Part shown: in pieces, positions 16,386 to 24,207 of the stretch
Layout of the letters: each line of letters begins with the position of its first letter
Position numbering within the stretch: the stretch's first letter is position 1
Source of the DNA: an uncultured Mollicutes bacterium
GTDB taxonomy: Bacteria; Bacillota_I; Bacilli_A; Acholeplasmatales; Anaeroplasmataceae
Direction of reading: 5' to 3'
Assembly (NCBI GenBank): GCA_900540175.1
Contig: UQFG01000011.1
Location: 1-49,964 of the forward strand
DNA length: 49,964 nt
Notes under the pieces: model-generated
Told to the model about the DNA's origin: nothing
What the model saw: the letters and a program-made list of their open reading frames with translations, nothing else
Database searches by the model: none
Position numbers and translations under genes: made by a program

Positions 16386-17105
16386 ATGAAAATATTGGAA
16401 AAAATAACGGATCGACTTAAAAAATATGCTCTATTTCGTCCGGTATTGGAAAATTACGGAATTCGGACGATTACCGTGACCGTCGGCGGAGCCATATTGA
16501 ATCTTTTATTTGCTTTCTGTAATGGGATCGTCGCATGGCAGTATTCCTCCATTTGGTATGGTTCTATTGCCGGATATTATTTGATGTTGGCTGTTCAGCG
16601 GTTGTTTATTCTTTTTTCTTATTATATCGTTAAGAAGAAAAGCAAGGATGCCTTCGCCCTTGCGAAAGGAAAACAAGCTGTTTACCTTGCCAACGGAGCC
16701 GTGATCGTTCCTCTTGCCATCGCTTTAGCCGTGGCTTCTGTGCAGATGGTTCTTTCCGATCGACCGGCAAAGACCGGCGATATTATGGCTATCACGTGTG
16801 CGGCGTATACCTTTTATAAAATCGGTATGGCCATTCGACATTTCATCAAAGTAAGAAGAATGAAGGATCCGTTTCTTCAGACGATTCGAAACATCGGTAT
16901 TGTGGACGCTTTGGTATCCGTTTTGGTTTTGGAAACAACCCTTATTCCGACGTTTGGGCAAATGGATCAAGACATGCGCCTCATTGTTGCTATATCCGCT
17001 TTTGTTATCGTGTCATTCACGATTGGCATCGGCAGTTATATGATTATTGAGGGAACAAAAAGAAGAACGAAGATGAATAGGAATGTGGAGGAAGAACATG
17101 AGTGA
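16386..17105 (+). CDS. polytopic membrane protein of unknown function in the kinase operon
   Basis: A 239-residue protein with about six hydrophobic segments separated by short basic loops (KKKSKDAF near 80, KVRRMKDPF near 155) and a charged tail ending EEEHE. No family recognised. It begins one base after the kinase stop and overlaps the next gene by 8 bases. It is the best candidate for a membrane partner or signal input of the loop-less kinase; that is inference from position. Confidence 0.75.
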   Translation: MKILEKITDRLKKYALFRPVLENYGIRTITVTVGGAILNLLFAFCNGIVAWQYSSIWYGSIAGYYLMLAVQRLFILFSYYIVKKKSKDAFALAKGKQAVYLANGAVIVPLAIALAVASVQMVLSDRPAKTGDIMAITCAAYTFYKIGMAIRHFIKVRRMKDPFLQTIRNIGIVDALVSVLVLETTLIPTFGQMDQDMRLIVAISAFVIVSFTIGIGSYMIIEGTKRRTKMNRNVEEEHE

Positions 17106-17490
17106 TAAATTTACTTATACTTATTCTAGTCCGACTCCGGACGAAAGAAAAGAAATTGAACGAATTCGGGATCAATACATCCAAAGAGGAAAAACCAGTT
17201 TGGAAAAGTTGAAAGAACTGGATCAACGGGTAAAACGTCTTCCGACGATGTTCGGGTTGGTTTTGGGAATTATCGGCGTGTTGGTATTTGGATTGGGCAT
17301 GGCGATGGTATTGGAATGGAAAAGGCTTATTTTGGGGAGTTTGGTCAGTATGATCGGTGCTGTTTGCGCCGGATGTGCGTATCCTGTTTACCGAGTGGTT
17401 TTTCTCCGAAACAAAAAGAAATATGCCGATGAAATCATTGCTCTAAGCAATACATTATTGCATGAGGATGACAATCATGAAAGAAACTGA
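17098..17490 (+). CDS. two-pass membrane protein, paralogue of the 19659 product
   Basis: A 130-residue protein with a charged N-terminal helix (SLEKLKELDQRVKRLP near 36-51), two hydrophobic segments (about 54-73 and 79-102) and a basic C-terminal NKKKYADEIIALSNTLL. The product of 19659-20021 has the same plan and clearly matching segments, such as KLKILDQKVRRPA and NKYKNEVLSLSDEIL. ATG 17098 follows GTGGAGGAAG. Function unknown; the pair is probably under one regulator. Confidence 0.75.
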   Translation: MSDKFTYTYSSPTPDERKEIERIRDQYIQRGKTSLEKLKELDQRVKRLPTMFGLVLGIIGVLVFGLGMAMVLEWKRLILGSLVSMIGAVCAGCAYPVYRVVFLRNKKKYADEIIALSNTLLHEDDNHERN

Positions 17491-18013
17491 TTGGGATCGT
17501 TTGACGGTTCATATTAAAAAAGAAGTGGTAGAAGAATTGAAAAACAGTTATGCTGCTTTCGGATGGAATCTTGTTCAAGAACAAGAACATCCGCAATATT
17601 CGGATACAAAAGTTCTTTATTTTACCCGGCCTCATTTTTTAATGCACAAAGATGCATTGCAGTTTTTGCAAGCTTCGTTTGAAATTGCATTCAATCAAAC
17701 CGGAAAATTGGAAGACAAAAAAAAGGAACGGTCGACGATTGTGGGTATAACCGGGGGATTGTCGGCTGCGTTTTTGATCGGCATCGGCATTTGGCTGATT
17801 TCATTAAAGGAATGGGCAGTTGTTATTGGTTTTGTTTTGGTTTTGATCGGCTTGATCGGTGCGATCGTTATCGGTTTTTGCATTTTAAAAATGTATCGGC
17901 TGGATTGTAAAACGTATACGAAGCAAATAGAAGATGAAAAAAAGGAGATGGAAAGGATCTGTCAGGAAGCGAGGAGGTTACGGGAAAATGAAGCAACAAC
18001 CACCGAACAATAA
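17477..18013 (+). CDS. two-pass membrane protein of unknown function
   Basis: A 178-residue protein with a soluble N-terminal part (about 1-85), two hydrophobic segments (about 90-110 and 114-138) and a glutamate-rich cytoplasmic tail. The membrane hairpin and the preceding KKKERSTIVG resemble the plan of the preceding gene product, but I see no shared motif. ATG 17477 is chosen for GAGGAT seven bases upstream. It overlaps both neighbours (14 and 26 bases), so the whole operon is coupled. Confidence 0.7.
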   Translation: MKETDWDRLTVHIKKEVVEELKNSYAAFGWNLVQEQEHPQYSDTKVLYFTRPHFLMHKDALQFLQASFEIAFNQTGKLEDKKKERSTIVGITGGLSAAFLIGIGIWLISLKEWAVVIGFVLVLIGLIGAIVIGFCILKMYRLDCKTYTKQIEDEKKEMERICQEARRLRENEATTTEQ

Positions 18014-19547
18014 AATCGCGCATTCACCCGAACGGGCATTACTGAAAATTCGAACGGAAAAAAACAGGGCACTGATTTTAAAAACGGTCTTGCTGCTTTT
18101 TCTTTTTTTATTGCAACTGACTGTATTGTCGTTGTTATACGGATGGGTCATTCATGCGTTTACAGGATACATTGTTTTGTCGTTGGCCTTGAGCGTTTGT
18201 TCTGCGATTGCGGTTTTGTCTTCTAAACGTAACGATGCTTCTAAAGCTGTTTTGGTTTTTGTAATTCTCGTCTTTTTCCTAATCGGTTTCATTCTTTATT
18301 TTTTCCTAGATGAACGAATTTTTTTCAGAAGATCGAAAAAACGGTTTCGTCAAGTTTTTACCGTTGCTTCTATGCCCAGTGGCGAACGAATCGACTTATC
18401 TTCTTGTGATCAAAGAGTAGCAGAGGATAGTCGTTATCTCCAATCGGTCGGACATTTTTCGGTTTACGGCGGAAGACAACAGTATTTTTCTTCCGGTGGT
18501 TTATTGTTTGATGATTTGCTTGAAAAGTTAGATCAGGCTCGAAAATTTATTTTCATCGAATTTTTTATTGTAGCAGATGGAATTCTTCTGGATCGATTTG
18601 CGCAGAGGTTAATTTCAAAAGCCAAAGCCGGCATCGATATTCGGATCATTTACGATGATATGGGAAGTCACAGTGTTTTTTCGGCGAAAATGAAAACAAA
18701 ACTGCGTGTTGCCGGAATAAAAGTTAAGCCGTTTAATCGTCTTTTGCCTTTCTTTCATATGGGATTGAATCTTCGGGATCATCGGAAAATGGTGATTATT
18801 GACGGGGATATAGCCTATACCGGCGGTGCGAATTTGGCGGATGAATATACCAATGAGGCACGGCTATATGGCTACTGGAAAGATGCAGGAATCAGGACAG
18901 AAGGCAGTGCCGTGAACGCCTTTACGAAGTTCTTTTTAAGGCAATGGGATTTTTTGACGGGAATGACAAGCGATTATGACCGTTATTATAACGTCTTTGC
19001 CCAAACAACGCAAGCGGTTGTTATTCCCTATTGCAGCGGCCCGGAATATGATCGACCGGTCGCCAAGGAAGTTTACTTGAATATCATTGCCAAATCCCAA
19101 GAAAGAATCTATATCATGACCCCCTATTTAATTTTGGATTCCAGCATGATGAATCTTTTGATCAATAAAGCGCAGGCTGAAATAGATGTACGAATCGTTT
19201 TGCCGGGCATTCCGGATAAAGCCGTTGTCTGGGAAGCAACGAAAAATTATGCGTATGAATTACTGGAAAAAGGGGTTAAAATTTACTTTATGCGCAATAG
19301 TTTTGTTCACAGCAAAGTCATCCTATCGGATTATTGTGTCGTCGTCGGTTCGGCCAATATGGACATGCGTTCTTTTTTCCAACAATTTGAATGCGGACTG
19401 TATACCGATGATGAGAAAGTAATGAACGAAGTGGCGGCGGATTTTGAAAAAACCTTTGCCATGAGTGATTTGCAAGCCTTACAAAAGGTTTCTTTTTGGA
19501 AAAGAGGATTGCAAAAAATCTTAAAGTTGGTAACACCCCTTTTTTAA
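17988..19547 (+). CDS. cls: cardiolipin synthase (phospholipase D family)
   Basis: Condenses two phosphatidylglycerol molecules to cardiolipin and glycerol. The 519-residue protein has two or three N-terminal membrane segments and two HKD catalytic motifs, HRKMVIID near 264 and HSKVILSD near 440, each followed by the family GGANLADEY or GSANMDMRS. ATG 17988 follows GAGGAGG by ten bases. As last gene of the two-component operon it implies that the regulator changes membrane lipid composition. pgsA, which supplies the substrate pathway, is at 42525. Confidence 0.95.
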   Translation: MKQQPPNNKIAHSPERALLKIRTEKNRALILKTVLLLFLFLLQLTVLSLLYGWVIHAFTGYIVLSLALSVCSAIAVLSSKRNDASKAVLVFVILVFFLIGFILYFFLDERIFFRRSKKRFRQVFTVASMPSGERIDLSSCDQRVAEDSRYLQSVGHFSVYGGRQQYFSSGGLLFDDLLEKLDQARKFIFIEFFIVADGILLDRFAQRLISKAKAGIDIRIIYDDMGSHSVFSAKMKTKLRVAGIKVKPFNRLLPFFHMGLNLRDHRKMVIIDGDIAYTGGANLADEYTNEARLYGYWKDAGIRTEGSAVNAFTKFFLRQWDFLTGMTSDYDRYYNVFAQTTQAVVIPYCSGPEYDRPVAKEVYLNIIAKSQERIYIMTPYLILDSSMMNLLINKAQAEIDVRIVLPGIPDKAVVWEATKNYAYELLEKGVKIYFMRNSFVHSKVILSDYCVVVGSANMDMRSFFQQFECGLYTDDEKVMNEVAADFEKTFAMSDLQALQKVSFWKRGLQKILKLVTPLF

Positions 19548-19580
19548 CAAAATCGAACTTTGTTTCGATTTTGTTTTTTT
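19546..19580 (+). terminator. terminator of the two-component/cls operon
   Basis: AACAAAATCGAA pairs with TTCGATTTTGTT, followed by a T run. The T run merges with the first TTACA box of the next promoter. Confidence 0.85.
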
Positions 19581-19632
19581 TTACAAATATCTTACAAAAG
19601 CATAAAAAAACTTAACATTCGAGCGGTACAAT
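19580..19632 (+). promoter_or_regulatory. promoter with TTACA-type repeats before the 19659 operon
   Basis: Boxes TTTACA, CTTACA and TTAACA have their C bases at 19584, 19595 and 19616. The last is 11 bases from TACAAT (19627-19632), as in the promoter at 14611. There is no usable -35. Probably controlled by the response regulator encoded at 14689. Confidence 0.5.
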
Positions 19633-19658
19633 GAAAACGTCATAAAGGAGGAAAAGAA

Positions 19659-20021
19659 ATGACACAACAAGAAAAAGAAGTAATGTTTTTAAACAAAATT
19701 CAGAAGGAATATCGTTCTTGTGAAAAAACGAAATTGGAAAAATTGAAAATTTTGGATCAAAAAGTCAGACGTCCGGCTGTGCTGTTTTCATATGGCTTTG
19801 GGATCTTTAGTGCGTTATTACTTGGTGTTGGAATGTGTTTGGCGATGAAAGTGATCGGCTCAACACTGTCTTTTGCGATGCCGCTTGGTATCGGGATAGG
19901 AGCAATCGGAATCCTTTTGCTTTCAATTAATTCTTTTTTGTATCGGGCGATTTTAAAGGCAAGAAAAAATAAATACAAAAACGAAGTTCTGTCTTTAAGT
20001 GATGAAATTTTGAATAAATAA
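19659..20021 (+). CDS. two-pass membrane protein, paralogue of the 17098 product
   Basis: A 120-residue protein with an amphipathic charged start, two hydrophobic segments (about 43-67 and 70-91) and a basic tail. It matches the 17098 product segment by segment. The ribosome site is AAAGGAGG. It forms a two-gene operon with the coiled-coil gene 19 bases downstream. Function unknown; probable member of the same stress regulon. Confidence 0.75.
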   Translation: MTQQEKEVMFLNKIQKEYRSCEKTKLEKLKILDQKVRRPAVLFSYGFGIFSALLLGVGMCLAMKVIGSTLSFAMPLGIGIGAIGILLLSINSFLYRAILKARKNKYKNEVLSLSDEILNK

Positions 20022-20040
20022 AAGAGGGAGGAAATTGGGA

Positions 20041-20376
20041 ATGGAAAATAAAAAACAAGGATTTTTTAAAAAAGCGTTTTATGATATGAAAGAAAGTGCT
20101 AAAATCCAAGCGCAAGTGGACAAAGCAGAGTTTGCCGCTAAAAAAGCGGAAGCGAAGGCCGATTTTGAAGAAAATCGAGGAACGATTTCGTTTGAGAAAG
20201 CCAAACAACAGGGGAATCGTTCTTCTAAACAAGAAAGAATAAAAGATGAAGCGATGGAAAAAATCAAACAGGCCGAACAAAGAAAAGAAGAAGCCGAAAA
20301 GCGGTATGAAGCGGCACGGGCTGAAAGGAATCGTCTTCATGAAGAACGAATGAATAGAAAAGAAAACAAGCAGTAA
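20041..20376 (+). CDS. small coiled-coil protein, highly charged
   Basis: A 111-residue protein that is almost all Lys, Glu, Ala, Arg and Gln: a basic start (FFKKAFYDMKESAK) and then long heptad-like helices. There is no membrane segment or known domain. ATG 20041 follows GGGAGGA by nine bases; an in-frame TTG at 20035 is less likely. It could be a membrane-associated scaffold, in the manner of PspA-like stress proteins, but it is much shorter and no homology is visible. Confidence 0.65.
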   Translation: MENKKQGFFKKAFYDMKESAKIQAQVDKAEFAAKKAEAKADFEENRGTISFEKAKQQGNRSSKQERIKDEAMEKIKQAEQRKEEAEKRYEAARAERNRLHEERMNRKENKQ

Positions 20377-20381
20377 TCGAT

Positions 20382-20417
20382 AAAAAAACGCGTCTAATTA
20401 AAAAGACGCTTTTTTTA
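20382..20417 (+). terminator. terminator of the 19659 operon
   Basis: GCGTCT pairs with AGACGC (20404-20409), flanked by A and T runs. Confidence 0.85.
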
Positions 20418-20426
20418 ACGTTTTAA

Positions 20427-20457
20427 ATAAAAAAAAGACTGTCAAATTGAACAGTCT
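20427..20457 (-). terminator. terminator of def
   Basis: On the minus strand AGACTGT pairs with ACAGTCT around eight bases and is followed by eight T residues. It lies 60 bases after the def stop. Confidence 0.85.
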
Positions 20458-20519
20458 GGTAACCACAAAACGTGGCCGAATGAAAAGAAGTTTAGATTTA
20501 AATTTTATAACGATCACCG

Positions 20520-21113
20520 TTATTGTTGACTTTCCTCATCTTCTAGGGTGTATAACGGTTCGGCATCAATATCCTCTTTCGAGTACAGTTTATCGGTATA
20601 TAAAATACCGTCTAAATGATCGTATTCATGCTGAAATACAATAGCGGGGTATCCTTCTAATGTCAATGTTATGGTTTTGATTTTGTGATCGTTGAAATTG
20701 TATAAAGAGACTTTGGCTGTAATCTGATAATGACGCGGTGTAACCAATCCATCTGTGGAGCGATCAACCGAAAGACAACCTTCTCCGCCGGGTAAATAAA
20801 CCATTTCTTTGCTTTTTTTCAAAATGACGGGATTGAGAACCGCAAGTAGGTATTGTGTTTGTTTTTCATCCAAAAAATCAGTGCAGTTGATTGCAAACAT
20901 TCGTTTTAAAACTCCTACTTGTGGAGCGGCAATCCCCACTCCCGGCCGGATTTGGTATTTTTCCACCAACTCGTCAATACTGGATGCGACGACATATTCG
21001 TAAAGACCTTTTAGGCAGGCTAAATCTTCATGAGATAGCGGCGTTGCAACTTTTTCGGCTGTTTTACGTAAAAGAGGATTTCCTTCTTTAACGATATCTT
21101 TTTCTAAGTACAT
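20520..21113 (-). CDS. def: peptide deformylase
   Basis: Removes the formyl group from nascent proteins. The 197-residue protein has all three metal motifs: GVGIAAPQVG near 58, EGCLSVDRS near 111 and QHEYDHLDG near 155, with Cys and two His as ligands. Its length fits the Firmicute type II enzymes. The ribosome site CTAGGTGAT and an extended -10 (TGGTATAAT, plus-strand 21131-21136) lie just upstream. It is separately transcribed. Confidence 0.95.
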   Translation of the reverse strand: MYLEKDIVKEGNPLLRKTAEKVATPLSHEDLACLKGLYEYVVASSIDELVEKYQIRPGVGIAAPQVGVLKRMFAINCTDFLDEKQTQYLLAVLNPVILKKSKEMVYLPGGEGCLSVDRSTDGLVTPRHYQITAKVSLYNFNDHKIKTITLTLEGYPAIVFQHEYDHLDGILYTDKLYSKEDIDAEPLYTLEDEESQQ

Positions 21114-21156
21114 ATTATCACCTAGATAATATTATACCATGAATTTCAGTTGATTT

Positions 21157-21312
21157 CTACCATCTGGCTGCACCAATGATGACAAGAAGGATAAATAATA
21201 CTAAAATTAACGCATAGCTATAGCCGTTTCGGCCTCCTCTGTTGTTTCCGCAACAAGTATATTGAGGCATACATCCGCAGCCATACCCGTAGTTTGGCAT
21301 CGAATAATACAT
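21157..21312 (-). CDS. tiny YjcZ/SscA-type sporulation membrane protein
   Basis: A 51-residue ORF starting MYYSMPNYGYGCGCMPQ, with a Cys, Gly, Tyr and Asn-rich head and a C-terminal membrane helix ALILVLFILLVIIGAARW. This is the pattern of the YjcZ/SscA family (GFALIVVLFILLIIIG), small spore proteins of Bacillus needed for coat assembly or germination. The ribosome site GGAGGTGAGG is excellent but lies in one arm of a hairpin (21321-21346). It is below common length cut-offs, so it is easily missed. Confidence 0.8.
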   Translation of the reverse strand: MYYSMPNYGYGCGCMPQYTCCGNNRGGRNGYSYALILVLFILLVIIGAARW

Positions 21313-21320
21313 ATTCCTCA

Positions 21321-21346
21321 CCTCCTACATTAAAATATGAAGGAGG
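21321..21346 (-). promoter_or_regulatory. hairpin that can hide the ribosome site of the YjcZ-like gene
   Basis: On the minus strand CCTCCTTCAT pairs with ATGTAGGAGG (one T-T mismatch) around six bases. The AGGAGG arm is the Shine-Dalgarno sequence of the next gene. On the plus strand the same hairpin is followed by GTTTTATTTT and may act as a weak terminator. Confidence 0.4.
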
Positions 21347-21371
21347 GTTTTATTTTGCTTATGGTATTTGC

Positions 21372-21542
21372 CTACTTGTTTTCGTCTTCGGCCGAAAGCC
21401 CCAAAAAGCCTTCTACCCTTCTTAAACGATTGTTTAAGTTTCTAAGTCTTCTGTTGATTTCTTCCAGTTCGTAATAGATCCGGTTCATCTGCATATTTTC
21501 ATAATAATCGTAATTGTTGTTTCTGTTTTTTCCACCAAACAT
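21372..21542 (-). CDS. small charged coiled-coil protein, probable sporulation gene
   Basis: A 56-residue ORF beginning MFGGKNRNNNYDYYEN. An Asn/Tyr-rich head is followed by an Arg/Asn/Leu heptad helix (EEINRRLRNLNNRLRRVEG) and an acidic end. I do not recognise a family. The ribosome site is CTGGTGAT. A SigE-like promoter nearly identical to that of yunC sits directly upstream, and the YjcZ-like gene follows 59 bases later, so a coat or mother-cell role is likely. Confidence 0.65.
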   Translation of the reverse strand: MFGGKNRNNNYDYYENMQMNRIYYELEEINRRLRNLNNRLRRVEGFLGLSAEDENK

Positions 21543-21556
21543 CGTATCACCAGTTT

Positions 21557-21585
21557 ATCTTATGAAACCATTATAAAAAATATCA
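21557..21585 (-). promoter_or_regulatory. SigE-like sporulation promoter
   Basis: Read on the minus strand: TGATATT, 14 bases, CATAAGAT, then 14 bases to the ATG. From GGTTTCATAA to the start codon it differs from the yunC promoter at only a few positions. Confidence 0.5.
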
Positions 21586-21631
21586 TAAAGAAAGGCTATT
21601 TTGTTCATACTAATTCCATGGGGTGGTATCA

Positions 21632-23131
21632 ATGGAACGAAAAACAATTCAACAAGCTTTGATTTTGGGGATCGGACAGTTGACCGGAAAAATTTTATCG
21701 TTGATTTTTCTTTTTCGCTTTGCCAATGATTTGGGAAGTTCGGGACTGACGCTTTATACGTACGCTTATATTCCTTTTTCCATCTTTGCCGATTTATCGG
21801 CCTTTGGTTTGATTCCGGGAACATCCAAAGCGATTTCCAGACTGATTGCCGATAACGAAAAAGAAAAAGCCTATTATCTGCTGAAAAAAGGAACGTTTGT
21901 GTGTCTGGCAATCGGAATGATCTTTTTTTTGTTTATGCTTTTTTTCAGTCGGCAGATTTTATCGGTTTCTTTATTCGAAGGTGTCGAGCATGCCTCTTTC
22001 GAACAAATTAGGGGCAATCTTTTATGGGCTTCCATTTCTTTGTTTGTCATCCCTTTGTTACATTTTTCCAAAGGTTTTTTGCAAGGATTCATGAAGATGT
22101 ATCCGTCTTGTTTCGCTATTATCCTTGAAAATCTTGTTCGTGTCGTTTTGTATATTGTTTTTGTTCCGCATATAAAACAACCAAATGACATTATTCACAC
22201 TGTTTTTTTGATTTCCTTTTCCGGATACGGAAGCAGTCTTTTGTTTATCTTATTTTTTACCTTCCGTTATTATCGCAAGAAGAAACAGAAGTTTAAGGCG
22301 ATCACGTATCTTTATAAAATCGCCATCCCGTATGGCTGTACGACAATGTTTTTTACAATTTATCAGTTGGTGGATTCCATTACTCTTTCGATTTTATTGC
22401 CGAAAGAAGGCTATTATACGGCCTATATGTTTGAAACGGTACGGTTGATTTTTTTCCCGATCGTATTGGCCCAGGCTTTAGGAGGCGCGCTAAATCCGCG
22501 GATCAATTATTTATATCAGGATAAAAAAGAAAAAGAAGCGGCTGTTCTTTCCAAAAAATGCACCTCTTTGATCCTATATATTTTGATTCCTTTGATTTTG
22601 ATCATGAAGTATTTTTCCGATGAGATTTATCATTTGTTTTACAGTCAGGAAAACGGAGCCTTGATTTTTTATCATATTTCCGACTTGATTTTGTTTTTCG
22701 GCCTTTACAAGGTTTTAATCGGTATTTCGTTGGGGTTGCCGCGAGCCCATTATATGGTGATTGCCACCCTTTTAAGCGGTGTTGCAAAATATTTATTGAA
22801 CGTCGCTTTGATTGGAAGTTTGGAATACCGCGGAGCGATTTATGCGACCGAGATCGCAACGGGAATTTGCATTTTGGCCTCTTATTATGTTTTGAAGAAA
22901 GAGGGAATCCGCCTTTTTGTCGCCAATTTAAAATCTTGTTTGAAAGGAATCTTGTACGGTGTTTTCAGTTTGCTGATCGTCATTTTTGTTCGGTTGTTTT
23001 TTTCCCTTCGGCATTATGCACAATATTATCAAATTCTACTTTATGCCTTGCTTTTTTTCGGCCTTTACGCGCTTTTTTTATGTTTTCCGTCTTCCTCCAA
23101 AACAAAGGACAAAACGCTTGATCCTGCATAG
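21632..23131 (+). CDS. SpoVB-like MOP-superfamily flippase
   Basis: The product (499 residues from ATG 21632) has about fourteen hydrophobic segments and the MurJ/SpoVB start RKTIQQALILGIGQLTGKIL, then LYTYAYIPFSIFADLSAFGL. SpoVB-type proteins are thought to move lipid-linked peptidoglycan precursors, for the spore cortex in the case of SpoVB. It is transcribed away from two tiny spore genes and followed by ylbD, which supports a sporulation role. GGGGTGG sets the ATG start rather than GTG 21623. A CATACTA at 21607-21613 may be part of a sporulation promoter, but no -35 is convincing. Confidence 0.8.
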   Translation: MERKTIQQALILGIGQLTGKILSLIFLFRFANDLGSSGLTLYTYAYIPFSIFADLSAFGLIPGTSKAISRLIADNEKEKAYYLLKKGTFVCLAIGMIFFLFMLFFSRQILSVSLFEGVEHASFEQIRGNLLWASISLFVIPLLHFSKGFLQGFMKMYPSCFAIILENLVRVVLYIVFVPHIKQPNDIIHTVFLISFSGYGSSLLFILFFTFRYYRKKKQKFKAITYLYKIAIPYGCTTMFFTIYQLVDSITLSILLPKEGYYTAYMFETVRLIFFPIVLAQALGGALNPRINYLYQDKKEKEAAVLSKKCTSLILYILIPLILIMKYFSDEIYHLFYSQENGALIFYHISDLILFFGLYKVLIGISLGLPRAHYMVIATLLSGVAKYLLNVALIGSLEYRGAIYATEIATGICILASYYVLKKEGIRLFVANLKSCLKGILYGVFSLLIVIFVRLFFSLRHYAQYYQILLYALLFFGLYALFLCFPSSSKTKDKTLDPA

Positions 23132-23152
23132 AATAGTAATAGGGTGTTATAA

Positions 23153-23542
23153 ATGAGTGCGAAATTAGATGAATTTAAAGAATTTGTAAAAAGACATCCT
23201 TTAATGAAGACAATGGTTGCCAATAAAGAAAAAACATGGCAACAATTGTATGAGGATTATTGTATTTTGGGTGAAGAGGCTTTTCCGACGGAAAAAAGTA
23301 CGGAAACAGTCAAAGAAAAAGAAAAACCGGCCAAATCGTCCTCGACAACCGAAGATTTAATCAAAAATGTGATGGGCTATATTAAAAAGATCGATCCGGA
23401 TCAAGTCACCAAAACAGTAACCAGCATTCAAAAAGTATTGGAATTGATCAGTGGTTTCGGCGCGGGAGCGTCTTCTTCGGCATTGGCTAAAAAAAGTACC
23501 GGTGACCCATTGTTCGACCGTCGGTTCGATGAGTGGTACTAA
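23153..23542 (+). CDS. ylbD: YlbD-like spore coat protein
   Basis: The 129-residue protein has the YlbD start DEFKEFVKRHPLMKTMVANK followed by TWQQLYEDYCILGEEAF, then a Lys/Glu/Ser-rich linker and a C-terminal GFGAGASSSALAKK. YlbD is a coat-associated protein in Bacillus. The next gene overlaps its stop (TAATG), giving the conserved ylbD-ylbE-ylbF order. Confidence 0.85.
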   Translation: MSAKLDEFKEFVKRHPLMKTMVANKEKTWQQLYEDYCILGEEAFPTEKSTETVKEKEKPAKSSSTTEDLIKNVMGYIKKIDPDQVTKTVTSIQKVLELISGFGAGASSSALAKKSTGDPLFDRRFDEWY

Positions 23543-23757
23543 TGACGTATATGGAATACCTTTACGAACATTTGGATCTTTTAATGTACTTGCGTTATCA
23601 TCCCAAATGGTATAAAATACTATATTATGATCCGAGTTATTTCAAAGCGTTTTTAAAAGAAGCGCAAACGAATTTGAAAATCCGACCTCAGGATCGATTG
23701 GAAAATTTCAAAAATAAATTCCAGACATTGTATCAACTGGTTAATTTATTGAAATAG
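23542..23757 (+). CDS. ylbE: YlbE-like protein
   Basis: The 71-residue protein matches YlbE: YEHLDLLMYLRYHPKWYKILYYDP followed by an acidic/basic helical end (positions about 6-29 for the match). Function unknown; always next to ylbD. ATG 23542 overlaps the ylbD stop, while an in-frame GTG at 23533 is less likely. Confidence 0.85.
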   Translation: MTYMEYLYEHLDLLMYLRYHPKWYKILYYDPSYFKAFLKEAQTNLKIRPQDRLENFKNKFQTLYQLVNLLK

Positions 23758-23766
23758 GAGTTAGGT

Positions 23767-24126
23767 ATGGATGAACAACTGGTCTATCAACTGGCAGAAG
23801 AATATGCCTGCGAGTGGCTTACGCAGGAAAAGGTCAAACGCTACCTGTATTTAAAAGAAAAAATCGTTTTATCCTTAAAAAAAGAAATCGTCGCTTTTAA
23901 AAATGCGGAAGCCAATTATCAAGAAGCGTTGAAATACGGATTTTACCACCCGGATTTGAAACGATATCAAGCGGAATTAGCATCTAAAAAAAAGAATCTT
24001 TATGCGCATCCGCTCATGGTTGAATATAAAAAATTGGAAGGGGAATTGGAGGCTCAATTAAAAAACGATATCAACGCGTTAAAACAAGAGATTTCCAATA
24101 AATTTCCGTTGGATCGTTTCTTTTAA
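23767..24126 (+). CDS. ylbF: YlbF/YmcA family protein
   Basis: The 119-residue all-helical protein follows ylbE by nine bases with ribosome site TAGGAG. YlbF works with YmcA and YaaT in Bacillus as a complex that directs RNase Y maturation cleavage and affects competence, sporulation and biofilm. This copy is shorter than the Bacillus protein, and two long helices (about 12-60 and 65-112) are all that can be seen. Its stop lies next to a terminator that overlaps the rpsP promoter. Confidence 0.75.
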   Translation: MDEQLVYQLAEEYACEWLTQEKVKRYLYLKEKIVLSLKKEIVAFKNAEANYQEALKYGFYHPDLKRYQAELASKKKNLYAHPLMVEYKKLEGELEAQLKNDINALKQEISNKFPLDRFF

Positions 24127-24162
24127 ACTGTCAAGAAAAAGTACTTGACAGTTTGTTTTTTT
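24125..24162 (+). terminator. terminator of ylbF operon, overlapping the rpsP promoter
   Basis: AAACTGTCAAG (24125-24135) pairs with CTTGACAGTTT (24144-24154), followed by a T run. The 3' arm contains the -35 box of the next promoter. Confidence 0.85.
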
Positions 24163-24172
24163 ATGGTATAAT
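24145..24172 (+). promoter_or_regulatory. promoter of rpsP-khpA
   Basis: A perfect TTGACA inside a terminator stem, 16 bases, then TATAAT with extended TGG. Confidence 0.85.
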
Positions 24173-24207
24173 GAAAAAGAATTTAGTAAGAAGGAGTGTA
24201 TTTGAGC

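Noticed and set aside
19927..20340. A 137-codon Phe-rich open frame on the minus strand
   Set aside because: It is the reverse reading of the Lys/Glu-rich coiled-coil gene at 20041 and has no ribosome site.
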